Origin: Terebella lapidaria
Lineage: Eukaryota; Annelida; Polychaeta; Terebellida; Terebellidae
Assembly: GCA_949152475.1 (NCBI GenBank)
Contig: OX424567.1
Location: 23,151,402-23,215,401 of the forward strand
Direction: 5' to 3'
Length of the DNA: 64,000 nt
The notes under the pieces are model-generated. The model was given only the letters and a program-made list of their open reading frames with translations, made no database searches and was not told where the DNA came from. The position numbers were made by a program, and so were the translations under genes. This document shows positions 1 to 11,639 of this stretch, one piece after another; the first letter of the stretch is position 1; every line of letters starts with the position of its first letter.

Positions 1-479
1 TTGTTTTCTTGACGGAACGCCTAGACAAATCAGCGATGAAACTTCACCGGTAATCATAAATTCCAACAGAATATGCTATAGATGCATGTTTCATGGTTAA
101 AATGTATGCTCCATTGTGTTTTCGCTATGAATATATAATGGTGGAGTGGTGAAAATGAAAGGGTATGGAATATTTGTTCACACTGTAAACGAGCTCGAAA
201 GGCTGAACGAGTTCGCTAGTCAATAGAATGACATAGAATGTTTTTGATCCCGTTCCTGGGGTTGCTGATTATCTGTGTTGATGAAGAAATGTTTGGTTGC
301 CAGTCGATATGCATAGAAATGACAGATATGCATATGCATTGTCTGATAGAATGCTGTATTATTGATGCATACAGTGTATACACATGCTCGAACCGTTTCC
401 CCTCATTGTTGTCAGTGGGTCACCAATATCGTTATTAGGGTGTTTTGGCACGGAATGTCCTTATGGTTTTGTCAGAATT

Positions 480-1690
480 CTTTTTTTTCAAGAACGCCTG
501 GACGTATCTCCGAGAAATAAAGTTATCACTCATATTACGTACTGTTTTGGAGCCGGCTCCGAGGTCCGTTTAGTTGGTGAGGATTAATTTTCTTTCAAAT
601 GGTTTCCGGATGATAACTCGAAAAGTATAAGTTGATATCGTATTAGAGAGGAACCCTGTTGATTTTGGAGTCAATCAGTCAAATGACCCTTGAGGCCAAC
701 TGCATATCTCGGAAACAATGTGTCGTAGAGCGAAACGAACGTTATTTTCTGACTCGTGGCACTCATGGCACTAGACAAGCATGTCTTAGGGATATATTGT
801 GTGAACTTGGCCCTGTGCCTATTTTTTTTTTTTTTTTGCTGAATCGACATTTTCCAGTTTCGGCCATATCTTGGAAACGGTGTTTCTTAGAGCGAAACAG
901 AAATTATTTTCGGATTCATCGCCCTAGACAAACATGTCTACGGGGTATTAGGGATGAAATTTGACCTTGACCTCATTTTTTTTCTGCTGAGTCGGCATTT
1001 TTCATTTTTCTGCTTATCTCGAAAAAGGTTTTTTTGCACTTTTCATTTTCGGGCAAATCCGGGAAACGGTGCGTCGTAGAGCGAACCCGAAGTTATTTTT
1101 GGACTCGTGACACTAGACAAACATGTCTTAGGGGTATTTTGGGTGAACTGGTCCCTCGTCCAAATTTATTTTGCTGAGTCAGCATATTTCATTTTCGGCC
1201 ATATCTCGGTAATGGTGCATCATAGAGTGAAAAAGACGTTATTTTCGCAATGGTCGCCCTATAAAAACATGTCTAAGGGGTATTAGAAATGAACTTTGAC
1301 CTTGACTGAGTCATGATTTTTCATTTTCGGCCATATCTCGCACACGGCGTGTCGTAGGGCGAAACAGACATTATTGTCAGACTCGTGACACTAGACAAAT
1401 ATGTCTTAAGGGTATGTTGGGTGAACTTGGCCCTGGGTTATATCTCGGGAACGGGGCGTCATAGAGCAAAACGGATGTTATTTTCAGATGCGCGGCATCA
1501 GACAAACATGTCTAAGGCACATCAGGGAGGCACAACTTTGACCTTGACCTTTCGCCGCATCTTTCATTTTCAGTCATATCTCCATTTTCTTAAATTTAGT
1601 GGTGTTGGTAATTATTAGTGATTAACAGTTCACCTGTAGTTGTAACGTGTATCGAAATGCCCCAAGGCTTTTAGGCCTTTGTGTCTCATT
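480..1690 (-). repeat. Satellite-bearing element, ~150-bp tandem repeat array (family A, copy 1)
   Basis: Diverged tandem units recur here, each with a form of ACTAGACAAACATGTCTTA followed by GGGTATT and, further on, CATATCTCGGAAACGGTG. Copies of the AGACAAACATGTCT core lie near 770, 925, 1110, 1260, 1390 and 1500. The same units occur in the opposite orientation at 38041-38880, where the spacing is a regular 147 bp. The flank near 650-690 matches the flank at 38890-38950, and the flank near 1640-1690 matches the one near 35345-35400, both inverted. This is therefore a second copy of the same element, not a local array. Several open frames here are repeat shadows and not genes. Confidence 0.85.
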
Positions 1691-2560
1691 TTATATGAAA
1701 TTCACCTTTTCAGGGCAACCTCGCTGAAAGTGGTCTACTGTGCTAAGATAAAAAATAAATGCTAAGATAAAAAAAATAACATAGAAAACAAAATCACCCA
1801 AAGGTCACTGTGCGGGCGTAGGCAATCATTGCGGGCGTAGGTAATTACTTTAGAAAGTTAACCAGGTAGCACTCCCCCGAGCAAGCCCCGAGAGAAGGGC
1901 ACCACTCAGATATAGCATCATCACCGTGGTTAGTTGTAGATGGCCGGCCTGTCGACGGTCCGCCGCGGTCTGTCAGAGCCTGTGTCGCATCATCCCAGGG
2001 CGAGAGGCCGCTAGTCCATAGGGTGTGCGCCGTGCGGACCTACCTCACCTCCCTCCTGGGCCCCTGATTGGAAATTGCCCCCGGGGCCCTTACGAGCCCA
2101 CTCTAGCCGGTAAAAGGGGACTTGGAGCGGATGGTCGTGCCCTCCGTAGTCCTCTCGCCTTGCTAGCTCTGAGACAACTCCAAAACGGGCTGGCAGGGAT
2201 GATGTAAGACCACTGTTTCATTATGGTGGAGCTAGGATTAAAGTGCGTTGCTAAGCAGCGCACATGCTTCGAACACGAAGCAGACAAAACAAGAATAGTA
2301 TCAACATCCAAACTCGCAATCTTGTGTGAAATCTTCACATCACCCCCTTCTCACAATGTTGGTCCCCAACGTGCTTCGCCTCGGCCCAAAAGTCGGAAAC
2401 ACAACCGAAGCATCGCCGGGGGGACTAGAAAGAAGTAGCGTGAGCGGCACCCGCAAGTCACGACACAAAAGACTCAGACCTTAAGGGTCCGTTTTGTAAG
2501 AAAAGGGGTCGACCCCGGGAGTTAAGGACTGTACGAAATCGCCACAATTAATATAACAAG
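1691..2560. other. GC-rich island, unidentified
   Basis: After an AT-rich lead-in, about 1860-2530 is much richer in G and C than its surroundings and has several short open frames (up to 82 aa) on both strands. I recognise no protein motif in them. The composition change suggests a foreign insert, such as the 5' region of a retroelement or a degraded structural RNA-derived sequence. I cannot show which, and I see no clear terminal repeats. Confidence 0.4.
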
Positions 2561-3270
2561 AAAATGCAGCTAACTGCGAGAGTCGACATTAGAGCTCGAG
2601 CACATCATCAGCACCCTGACAGCTGAATGTATACTACTCAACGTTACTCCCCCCTACCCCCCCCCCCCCCCCCCACAACAAACGCTACCATATCCTCCCC
2701 CACACGATTCCAATTCATTCCCGTATAACAGTTTGAACAGTTTATTGGTAATCAGACGCCTCAAGGAAGCACATTGATACAAGATATAATGCTCGACACT
2801 ATATATTCATTCTATTACAGAGGCAAACAGAGTGGGTTCCTATAATTTCACGTTTTTGACAATATAATTTGCATATATAACACTCATTCACTCCATTGCA
2901 TTATTTATACAAAGAATGTATATTATGATGAAAGCATAGGCCTCATAAATAAACATTCATTTTGAACTCAATGAAACATTTGTACGCCTGCTAAAATGAT
3001 ATTGAACCTTAATAAAATATCCTTAAAAATATTGGAAACTATGAGGAATATCTGCATCTGATATCATACTCAGTAATAAATAACATATTTACACTGGGCT
3101 AATGAAAAGACCAGTTTAAAATATAAAGGATTGTCCGAAGGCTTCGCAAAGCCAACACCTTGACATATAAGGTACGTCAAATTAAGGTAAATGTAGCCGT
3201 GGCATCGCAGACGTATCGTTGTGTTCACTTCATAACATTGAAGAATGCCACACGGCACACGCAAGCTTAC
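2561..3270. other. AT-rich intergenic sequence with a C18 tract
   Basis: No gene is visible. An uninterrupted run of 18 C lies at 2657-2674 within a C-rich stretch. The remainder is AT-rich single-copy-looking sequence. Confidence 0.6.
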
Positions 3271-3378
3271 ATGCATGCACGAATTGCTGCACAGAAAATT
3301 GTGTGCTCCAAAATACGCGTCATTGTGGTAAAATTTGCTTTGCATTCTGGGAACGTCAATTTCCATCGGCTCCGCCAT
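3271..3378 (-). CDS. Possible first coding exon of an unknown gene
   Basis: On the minus strand an ATG in the context AAAATGGCGGAG starts a 36-codon open stretch (MAEPMEIDVPRMQ...) that ends at a good splice donor, CAT|GTAAGC, at 3270/3271. The AAATGGCGG start context is common at animal gene starts. If real, the rest of the gene lies to the left, beyond the window or lost under the repeats. I see no partner exon, so this may be chance. The frame stays open to 3070 if unspliced. Confidence 0.25.
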
Positions 3379-3512
3379 TTTGACGTTTCCAAAACAATCT
3401 CAGCAATTTGCGTAATTTTCTCAAACCTAACACATCGATTTATGCATTATACATCTGTGGAATATTCAAAGTTTGCCATCAATTCGAGAGGTTTTATGTC
3501 AAGGACGAAGAA

Positions 3513-4255
3513 AATTAGTCAGGAGGAAATTTCACACAGGGTGGAAACGTAGTACAGACTTTTTCTGTCGATTGATATGGCTTCATAATGGTCTAAGACA
3601 ACCTTTTTCAGAGGGTGTGTAAAATTTTCTCCTGGGCTAACTTTTTTATGGCCTTTTTTCAAAATGGCCGACATAAAAAATTTGGTATTTTAGGAAAAAA
3701 TCAAAATTATCCTCCTGGCATGATGCTTTTGGTCTATTAAGGTGACATTCAGTTATATGGAGATATATTCTCCATAACAATACTAATAATACTGATTCAA
3801 ACACCCCGAAAATGGAAAAAATCCAAGATGGCCGCGAAATTCTCGCCATTTTTACACAAATGCTCATAACTTCCTGCCAAATTGAGATAGGAAGCCAATT
3901 TTGGTGTCTAACCCTGGGTTTTGGGGTATGAGGATTTCAAAGATATAACCAGTTTTGTAATTGGATGGTTTGAAGCTGATCAGAATCCAAGATGGCTGCT
4001 AAATTTTAGCCCGATTTCGCAAATAAGCACCAATGACCGTCATATATATCAAGATAACAAGCCAACTCTGGTGGCCAGTCATGTGCTTTGGGGTATGAGG
4101 GTGCTACTTGAAGAAATACTTTTGTGTGTAGACGGTGACTGGTCAATTTAGAGGTGTTCAAAGGCGAAGATAACCATTAATTAATGTGAAACATGTAAAC
4201 GAACCCGTCTAATAGCACCCACTCGTACAAAATCAACAGAATCAACCACTATCAG
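3513..4255 (+). repeat. Left terminal inverted repeat of the 4-kb element
   Basis: This matches the reverse complement of 7070-7492 over several blocks, including GAGGGTGTGTAAAATTTTCT and CTAACTTTTTTATGGCC. It carries two extra segments that the right copy lacks. Confidence 0.85.
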
Positions 4256-4342
4256 ACAGAAAAAAAAATTCTGAGCCAACGCTTCGGGAGGTGTGTTGGT
4301 GATAAGGCACGGGCATTGATGACAAATTGGTCATTGTCAAAT

Positions 4343-5160
4343 CTAACACACACATTGTGGTTGGCGTAGAGGTTTGGATCCTTTAATGATCCTCAAGACC
4401 GTTCCCATGACGCCACTCACCAGACCATCCTCTACATTGGGATTGCTCATCATAGTCACCATGGAGCCCTCACAGAGTGCAACTTCTGCAGAAAGGTTGC
4501 ATTCAATGGGTATAGGTGTTGTATTCTTCTTCAAGCCAGATCTATTCTCGATAACATTCACAGACACAAACTTTGATTTCTGTCTGTTCAAAGAATCAGT
4601 CATCTTTACATTGTGTGCAGCAGCAACTTTTTGGAAAGGTAGTACATCTGTACATCTGCTTGGATCTTTGATCCTTAAGCATCTCCTAATTTTCAGAGCT
4701 CTCTGATTCAACATCTCCGAAAACGATTTGTCATTTTTTTTGTCTCATTATGTCGGTCAAAGTAGTAACCTTGAAGTCGTCCCAAGGCTCTGCAAGGGCA
4801 GTTGGGTCTCAGTATTTGTCCTCTCACATGCGGCAGTGGATAAAATCACTGACTGCCAGAGTCATGAAGAACTCTTGTTTCTCTTGAGTTGATCCAGACG
4901 ACCTCTGATGAAATTCAGCATGCCTCTACTGAGATCTCATCAATGATTATCAGCTCGAGGTTTTAATACCTAACCTTGGGGGCAGTGATGAGCTCTTCAG
5001 CAAGCGGTATATACTTTTGTCCCACACCCCTTTGCATGGAAGCATGGTTCCGCCACTGATGGTTAATGCTGCTTTGCCAGTTGGAGCCACATATCAGAGC
5101 TTTGATGATATAAAACTTTCCTATACCGATATATTGAAAGTCCCCATCCATTCATCTTAT
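4343..5160 (-). pseudogene. Pif1-family helicase relic
   Basis: Minus-strand translation gives Pif1 landmarks in order across frame changes: an APTGKAA-like block with SGGT near 5090, a Walker B-like LIIIDEIS near 4940, the EIMRQK-type block (TDIMRQK) near 4750, and a 123-aa open stretch (4714-4343). That stretch ends with the late Pif1 motif VTMMSNPNVEDGLVSGVMGT, typical of the region that positions helicase motif V. Frameshifts and stops interrupt it and no motif VI was found, so it is not functional. In active elements such helicases unwind DNA during transposition. The family assignment is firm, but the element type is not. Confidence 0.8.
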
Positions 5161-5559
5161 CGATGCACCACTAGGGAGTATGAATGAAGACTTGCCCTTG
5201 CATATTGTTCATGCACTGCATGAGAACTTGAGCCTGGTTCTATGGGATTGCCAAGATGCTGTGTTCTACTGACAACTGAGCCCATCTTGGTGTTGGACCT
5301 CCGAGGCAGGCCACTCAATCTGGCAGGTCTTCCAGACTGATGTCCTCGAGGTAAGCGTCATCTAGGTTGGCTTTTGTTTCCAAGCGTTCAGCCGCCACTT
5401 TCTGGGGCAATGTGTGCCAAGGCATCTTCTGCAAGATGATTTTCTTGGATCTCTTCATGGCTACTTCAATCTCTGGAAGATTCCCGTCTTGAGATCTATC
5501 CTTTATTCCCAGCCAACTTCAATGAAGCATATGGAACCTTGGACCGGTTGTCGTTGTTA

Positions 5560-5960
5560 TGGGTAGAATTTTTTTCAGATGGTTCATAATCTCTACCTGG
5601 TTTACTATCAACCTTGAAGAGGGATACAAGTTCAACCGGACAGGTCTTTGAGAATGTCTACAGGAGGGCGTGCATGGTACATGTACCTGTCTAGTACAGA
5701 TGTACAGTGTAGCCACACGTCTTCAATGCCTGGATCTCAGTGGCCCCGCAGTTAGAGTGGAAGTGTCAGTCTGGTAATTGTCGGATCTGCAAGTATCCAA
5801 ACAACATCCCGACTACAGTTTTGGATGGATGTGCCTGTGGCCTTGTAGATAGCCTCCATGACACTCGATCTCCCTGTAGGTCAGGTATGTTTTGCCGAGT
5901 CATTGTAGCTTATCGTCTGTCTTATCCCAGCATATTGTGCTCTGCATGGTTCTTCATGGA
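5560..5960 (-). pseudogene. Helicase-associated upstream domain relic
   Basis: Broken minus-strand frames contain pieces such as MEAIYKATGTSIQNCSRDVV and a later LDRYMYHARPPVDILKDLS. These resemble the segment that precedes the Pif1 ATPase in large Helitron-type proteins: an EAVYR..G block followed by RY..RP..LE.LSLAEF. This is from memory of the family and the match is partial. It lies directly upstream, in transcription order, of the helicase relic at 4343-5160. Confidence 0.45.
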
Positions 5961-7069
5961 GGAGCTGACCATCTTCACTGTGCTTCTTGCTGCAATAATA
6001 TGACACAATATATCGAATGCAAGCGTATGCATCAACAACATATTGTAAGTCAAAAGTAGGATTCCAGGCTTTTGATTTGTACTGACTTACCCATCAGTCT
6101 TTGTGTTTTTGCTTATGTACAACCATTTTCGTGGAGGCTATAATGTTCCAGGCTTGTTCTTCAGGCGATTCGTATTTATCTTCTTGGTTTACGAACGATG
6201 GATGAAAAAATCTTAGGTCGGAGGGAGAATTAAAAATAAAATTGATTCAATTGTAGTGTCGGGGGGGGGATAAAATCTTTGAAAAGTATGAATTATACTT
6301 GAAGAATAAATCAGGAACATTGAACAGTTTTTTTTATTATAAATGCACAAAAACAAAAAATGATCCTTTTGTTTCAAAACAAAAGTAGCACCTCGTGAAT
6401 ACGCCTGATGCAAAATCGAAGAGATTTACCACATTTAACAATTTGAAATTTCCACATGAAATAATTGCTATCGGAGGAAATAAAAAAAAAAATCTAAATT
6501 TTATCTTTATTGTCAAAACAGAAAATTTAGGTCGGAGGGCTTGTAAACCAAGAAATAAAAAATAAATCGCCTCTGGACCAGTGTCTGCTGGGATGGCACA
6601 TAAAGGTCTGACAAGAAGGTGGACGGGATAACCTGAACCTGTAGGTCCTGTTACCCTTCTTGCATGACTTTGTATAATTCTTGGAATGAAGCTGAACATC
6701 ATTTATAATGTCATGTAACTTGCTGTATCTCGTCTAATCAACGTCTTCTGTGTTGATATATTTGTTAATAACGTCAACAACTTCCTGATCAAATTATATG
6801 TCCAGCTTAGGATGATTTTATACTGAGAAAAGGCAGTGAATGTAAGTACCAATGTGAGGCCAATCTCCTTGTAGAAACTCAATTGAAACAAAATAGTCAC
6901 AGACTTTGCCAATTTGATTTGATGGTGAAGAGATCATCAATTTCAAGGAGTTTTTGTACTATCAGATCAAACATTCTGGCAGCTGTTATATGGTTTTAAA
7001 TGCCTAATATAATATACTTGGTATTGATATGCCTAATATAATATACTTGGGTTTGATTGCTCAAAAACA
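5961..7069. other. Interior of the 4-kb element, no gene seen
   Basis: AT-rich sequence with a short G run near 6261-6269 and a repeated phrase TTAGGTCGGAGGG at about 6212 and 6529. Open frames up to 121 aa on the minus strand show no family I recognise. Confidence 0.5.
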
Positions 7070-7492
7070 AATTATGCCTGGTAGTGGTACTGTTTATTTT
7101 GAAGTGCGAGTGAGTGCTATTAAACAGGTTTGTTTGCATGTGTTTCATTAATTAGTCCTTATCTTGGCTTTTGGACAGTTCGATAGCTTCGAGCTATAAT
7201 TTGGCAGCCATCTTGGATTCTGAGCAGCTTCGAACCATCCAATCACGAAACTGGATATTTATTTGGAATCCTCATACCCAAAAACCCTGGGTTAGACACC
7301 AAAATTGGGTTCCTATCTCAATGGCGGCCATTTTGAAAAAGGCCATAAAAAAGTTAGCCCAGGAGAAAATTTTACACACCCTCTGAAAAAGGTTGTCTTA
7401 GACCATTATGAAGCCTTATCAATCGATAGAAAAAGTCTGTACTACATTTCCACCCTGAGTGCTATATTCTCAATGTTCCTCCTGACTAAATT
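7070..7492 (-). repeat. Right terminal inverted repeat of the 4-kb element
   Basis: Reverse complement of parts of 3513-4255. It is shorter through internal deletion. Confidence 0.85.
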
Positions 7493-7592
7493 CTCATTTG
7501 AAGTAGGTGTCTAAACGTTTACATGCCAAAACGGGCGTCGATAGGTTGGCATGAAACCTCCATGAAAAAGTCAGCACATAGACATGTATAGG

Positions 7593-7613
7593 GTTGGGGG
7601 CTTTGCCCCCAAC
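7593..7613. other. GC-rich hairpin, Helitron-3'-like
   Basis: Perfect 9-bp stem GTTGGGGGC / GCCCCCAAC closed by a TTT loop, followed four bases later by CTAA. Helitron 3' ends have a GC hairpin shortly before CTRR, so this could be a terminus. I found no matching 5' end. Confidence 0.4.
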
Positions 7614-7805
7614 GCTCTAATGTCAAAAAATGAATCCCGAGTGATCACATATACATGTACCAGGTGCCTGGTTAGGTCACATGATCTGGATTCTCAGCTG
7701 TGTACAGAGTCATTACATCTGGCACACGTTCAATTTCTTGCTTAAGTATGTACATTTTCACCAGGCTGACCAATACGCACAGATTTTGCATCTCGGTGCA
7801 TTATC

Positions 7806-7824
7806 ATATATATATATATATATC
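7806..7824. repeat. (TA)n microsatellite
   Basis: Uninterrupted alternating TA run flanked by single-copy sequence. Confidence 0.9.
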
Positions 7825-7954
7825 ACCAGATTCAGAGTGAAAGCCCAAATGAACCCCACCCCATGTGCCATGATCTGAACCAACATGATACTTCGATCAA
7901 GGGCGAGGTCAGGTACAGGTTCGAGGATAGTTATGTTGCAAAGAGATAAAAAAA

Positions 7955-9086
7955 ATTAGCCAAAGGGCTAAGAAACGTTATCGGACAATATATATTTAAG
8001 ATAATAGCCTTTTGTCCCGTGACCTTGAAAATAAGATCATTGGTCAATTCAAGGTCACGAGAATGTTCAGCATATATCATTTGTAATATGTCCACAATTG
8101 ATTCCTAAGCTGTAAACTCGATAATAAGCGAGATATTAGCCATTTTGTTCTCTGACCTGGAAAATGAGGTCAATGGTCCAATTCAGGGTCACCAAAATAT
8201 TCAGCATATATCAGTTTCTATATGTTCACTATGGATTCCTAAGCTGTAAAGTCAATAATACACGAGATATTAGCCATTTTGTGCTCTGACATTGAAAATA
8301 GGTTCAAGGTCAAATCCAAGGTCATCAAAATATTCAGTGTATGTCCGCAATTAATTCACAAGCTATAAAGTCAATAAAGGAGCAAGATATTAGCCATTTT
8401 GTCCTGTGACTTTGAAAATTAGGGCAATTGTCAAATTCTAGGTCATAGCAATATTCAGCATATATGATTTTCGATATGTTCACAATTGATTCCTGAGCTG
8501 TAAAATCGACAATAAGCGAGATATTGGTCATTTTGTCCTATGACCTTGAAGTTGAGGTCAAAGGTCAAATTCAAGGTCACGAAAATATTCAGCACATATC
8601 AGTTTCTATATGTCCACAATTGATTCCTAGTCTCTATTCTCAAAATTAAATAAGATATCAAACATAATGCGTCCCATTGTATATCATGGGAGGATTTAAC
8701 ATGGGAAAGTCACATTTCGGCCGAGTTTGGGCCAAAATGGCCCACTTCGAGCGATTAAAGGGTAACAAAACTTATACACGACACAGGGGCATAAATAAGC
8801 AGTGTTATGCATCAATAAAAAAAGTTACTGAACAGACTTTGAGAAAACGACCGTCAAAGTCTAAAATTGGCCCTTTTTTCGTAAAAAATGGCCGCCATTT
8901 TGAAAAAAATTGCGAAAATAAAAAAAAATAAAGAAATACCTCCCTCTCAAAATATTTTCAGGTATTTTTGTTCAAAATTTCAGAAAGATTCGAATGTAAA
9001 CTTTAAAGATAAAAATGTAGACGGACGACGACGACGCAATGCCATGTCAATAAGTTTTCGGACCAAAGGTTCGGTAACCTAAAAAA
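7955..9086 (-). mobile_element. Satellite-bearing non-autonomous element (family B, copy 1)
   Basis: The left end has a small hairpin, TTAGCC AAA GGGCTAA. About five ~130-bp tandem monomers follow (7990-8650). Each has GGTCA motifs, ATTGATTCCTAAGCTGTAAA and GAGATATTAGCCATTTTG. Next comes a unique module with GGCCGCCATTTTGAAAAAAA, a GACGACGACG stretch near 9026, and the end GGTTCGGTAACCTAAAAA. The same order of parts is seen at 18637-20570 and, reversed, at 43207-44898. On the minus strand the element ends in a hairpin closed by CTAA, which recalls Helitron/Helentron-like non-autonomous elements with internal repeats. No coding capacity is seen. Confidence 0.8.
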
Positions 9087-10439
9087 GACCAATAGAAGAG
9101 CAGTGGTCTCCATGATTGAGGGCTCGTCAAGGTTGATGTGTTGCCTCATGTGAATTGCCGGAACGGGCTTGATTTCCCAGGTGTAGAAATGGTGTTCATT
9201 GATTCCACGTGACTCTTGATTTATAGGATATAGAGTAAGTAAACAATTTGATCAGATGGTTTTGCTAGGTCGGTGGTTGCTGTTAAAGCAGCTGCCTTCG
9301 AAACCAGTCAATATTTTTTGAAAACTATATTTCATGTTAAACATGCTAATCTAACTGAGTGAAACATACTCACATTAAATGTAATGAAAATAACCAGGGA
9401 AATTTTGCTCATTTGAGCAGGCAGTTCTCGCGGAAATACAGGAACTGTATCCATCACACGCAGATGTAAACAAAGCATAGAAGTGCGAGATAGACTGACA
9501 ATTCCACGCACATTATGGTATATCACTGATTATTTTCTCACAACTATACTACTAAGTATATATGCACATATGAACTGGAAAATGTACTCAATGTGGACTT
9601 TCAAGCGCGATTTGAGCCTTTGTTTATGTTAGGGTTTGATGGATACACTTCGTTTGTTTATTTACAAAACCGGTACAAAATGGGCACTAAGACGGATGAA
9701 AAGACAACTTGGACGGACTGTAATCGTCAAAATCATTGATCGCACCTTTTGTTATATTGCATTAGATGTGTTTAACAAATAATTGGTTTTGAATAAAAAA
9801 ATATTGCATACATTCGAAGGCAGCAGCTTTAAGATCAAACAAATTATATCATATGCTCATGATACAACTTATATTATATTTATGCTCTTCTTAACTTGGA
9901 TAGACATTAGATGAGTAGTGTTTGCAGTCCTTGTAGTCGCGTGATTAAACTGCTGGGAATTGTGTGCATCGTTTGGTTTTGAACACTGTAGCAACCATGG
10001 TGGCTAGTCGATGGTTCAAACAGCACTTTATTGAGATTTGTTCTCTTGTTTGTTCCTTGCTTGTGTTGGGGCTCATACAGCAGTGTTCACACCACTGACT
10101 GTGTGTGTTCCAGTTGGTGATGCGAGTGGAAGAGTGGATGTCCTTGTTTAGGCAACAAAGTACCTGTATTTGGATATAACTAAACTTGAACTGGGATCTT
10201 GGCTTACCACCATCCATCCAACCGACTTTGGTCCGTGATATTTGGAGGTATGTTTCCGGGCCGACCAGCGCCAGGCAATTTTCTAGTTCCCGCGTATATA
10301 TTTGTAGTGAAATGACTAGATTCTTTTATGTAGGCCCCCTAAATTGGTTGGTATTTGTAGAGCGACCATTGTCAGATTGCGGCAGTCAAGGTAAACACAT
10401 CACCCGTTCACTATGTAAAGTGAAGGATACTGTAACCAA
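9087..10439. other. Intergenic, nothing recognised
   Basis: No open frame over 90 aa and no motif, terminal repeat or RNA gene seen in this AT-rich stretch. Confidence 0.6.
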
Positions 10440-10515
10440 TGAATTTTGATCACCGAGAGTGGGGCTCAAACCCGCAGACTATGGACGTGGCGATCCTTGC
10501 AGCAACGGGCCAAAA
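10440..10515 (-). repeat. Possible tRNA-derived SINE fragment
   Basis: On the minus strand, GCGGGTTTGAGCCCCACTC resembles a tRNA T-arm/B box (GGTTYGANNCC), with a cloverleaf-like run before it. No complete acceptor stem is seen, so a tRNA gene is not supported. A decayed SINE head is possible. Confidence 0.3.
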
Positions 10516-10749
10516 TAGATATATTTGATACCGGGGTATTCCGTCCTCTATCCCTCGCCTTAATTACAGGATTTTAAAAAAAGATAAATTTTCGTGGATT
10601 TTTTGTTCAAATGCCTATTTTGAATTAACAGTAGGCTATAGTGTCACAATGTGTGGACTTTGTGTGAATGTAAGCTATAGGCATGTGGGGCTACAACTTT
10701 CAAAACACGACTTTCAGATATTGTTCGAACAGGCCTATTGCTATGTCAG

Positions 10750-10770
10750 CCCCCCCCCCCCCCCCCCCCC
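10750..10770. repeat. C21 homopolymer tract
   Basis: Twenty-one uninterrupted C. It is one of five C or G runs of 18-21 bases in the window. Confidence 0.9.
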
Positions 10771-11039
10771 ATCTTTGTAAACAAAATCATCTACCAGTCC
10801 GCAGCAGCCGAACGAGGGGCTTACCAGTGTTTTACAGTTTACTCCTCTTCTACGATTCTGAGAAATTGCATGTATACATTTCCCGAAGTTCCATGCGCGC
10901 GCGATAGAACATTTAGCACCGTACAAGAGGCGTGGAACAAATCGGAGCAAAGTTGCCAAGTTAGCAGGAATAATTCCGAAGTGTATAAGGTACGGAAATT
11001 TGTCTATGTTTGCTGTTAATGTGTTATACTGCATTAGAA

Positions 11040-11171
11040 CCGTTGATGTCCCGTCCGTGTTATGCCTTGATACTAGATCTATAGGCCGGCATTAATTCTG
11101 CAGCGTCTCAGAGATAGGACTAGGCCGGCATGCTAATATATTGAAGCTGAATTCTTGTGCCGCCGCCGCGG
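11040..11171 (+). promoter_or_regulatory. Possible 5' noncoding exon with strong donor
   Basis: GC-rich sequence with CCGCCGCCGCGG ends at a near-perfect donor, CGG|GTAAGT, at 11171/11172. The coding exon at 16565 begins at an acceptor with untranslated bases before its ATG, so that gene needs an upstream exon. This is the best candidate I see, but only transcript data could link them across the 5.4-kb gap. The left limit is a guess. Confidence 0.25.
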
Positions 11172-11639
11172 GTAAGTTTTCGTTGAACTTTCGTTGACCG
11201 AATAACGGGCCATTTTACCCCATATTGTGCAATAACCCGTTTATCATATATGCCAGTGGATGTCGGGGACATTTTAGTAGCCTATGTTTCAAATGACCGA
11301 ATCATATCCGATTAGAGATATAAGCAAGAAATACAGCTTTTATCAGCTGTTTATTCACACATTTATCCGATTCACAGGCCATTCCGGGCATTTCAGAGTT
11401 CCAAGAGCATCAGCGTAAAACGTAAATTTGTGGGAAAAACGTCAATCATAACGGAATTGGGCCAGGAGATGTGCTTTTGTTTACCCTTCAAAATAATGAC
11501 GTTTCCTTGAAATGGGAGCTGCCCGGGCAAATGTGGAATTTACAGCCCGCCGGGCAGAATTTTATAGACACAGCTATTAGCACCGTACAAGAGGCTATAA
11601 CACAACAATAAAAGTGTCCGAGGCTCCGAGCATTTTTAT

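Larger units (their letters stand above)
3513..7492. mobile_element. TIR-bounded element carrying a decayed Pif1-type helicase
   Basis: The sequence from about 3513 to 4255 reappears as its reverse complement at about 7070-7492. The outermost bases are ATTAGTCAGGAGGAA on the left and the complement on the right. The left repeat is longer: roughly 200 bp around 3685-3885 and about 150 bp around 4025-4165 are missing from the right one. The interior holds minus-strand remnants of a Pif1-family helicase and its upstream domain. Superfamily is uncertain. The helicase resembles those of Helitrons, but Helitrons do not have long terminal inverted repeats. The element is old, with many stops. Confidence 0.75.

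Noticed and set aside
10440..10515. tRNA gene on the minus strand
   Set aside because: A B-box-like stretch is present but no convincing acceptor stem, anticodon arm or terminator; kept only as a possible SINE scrap.
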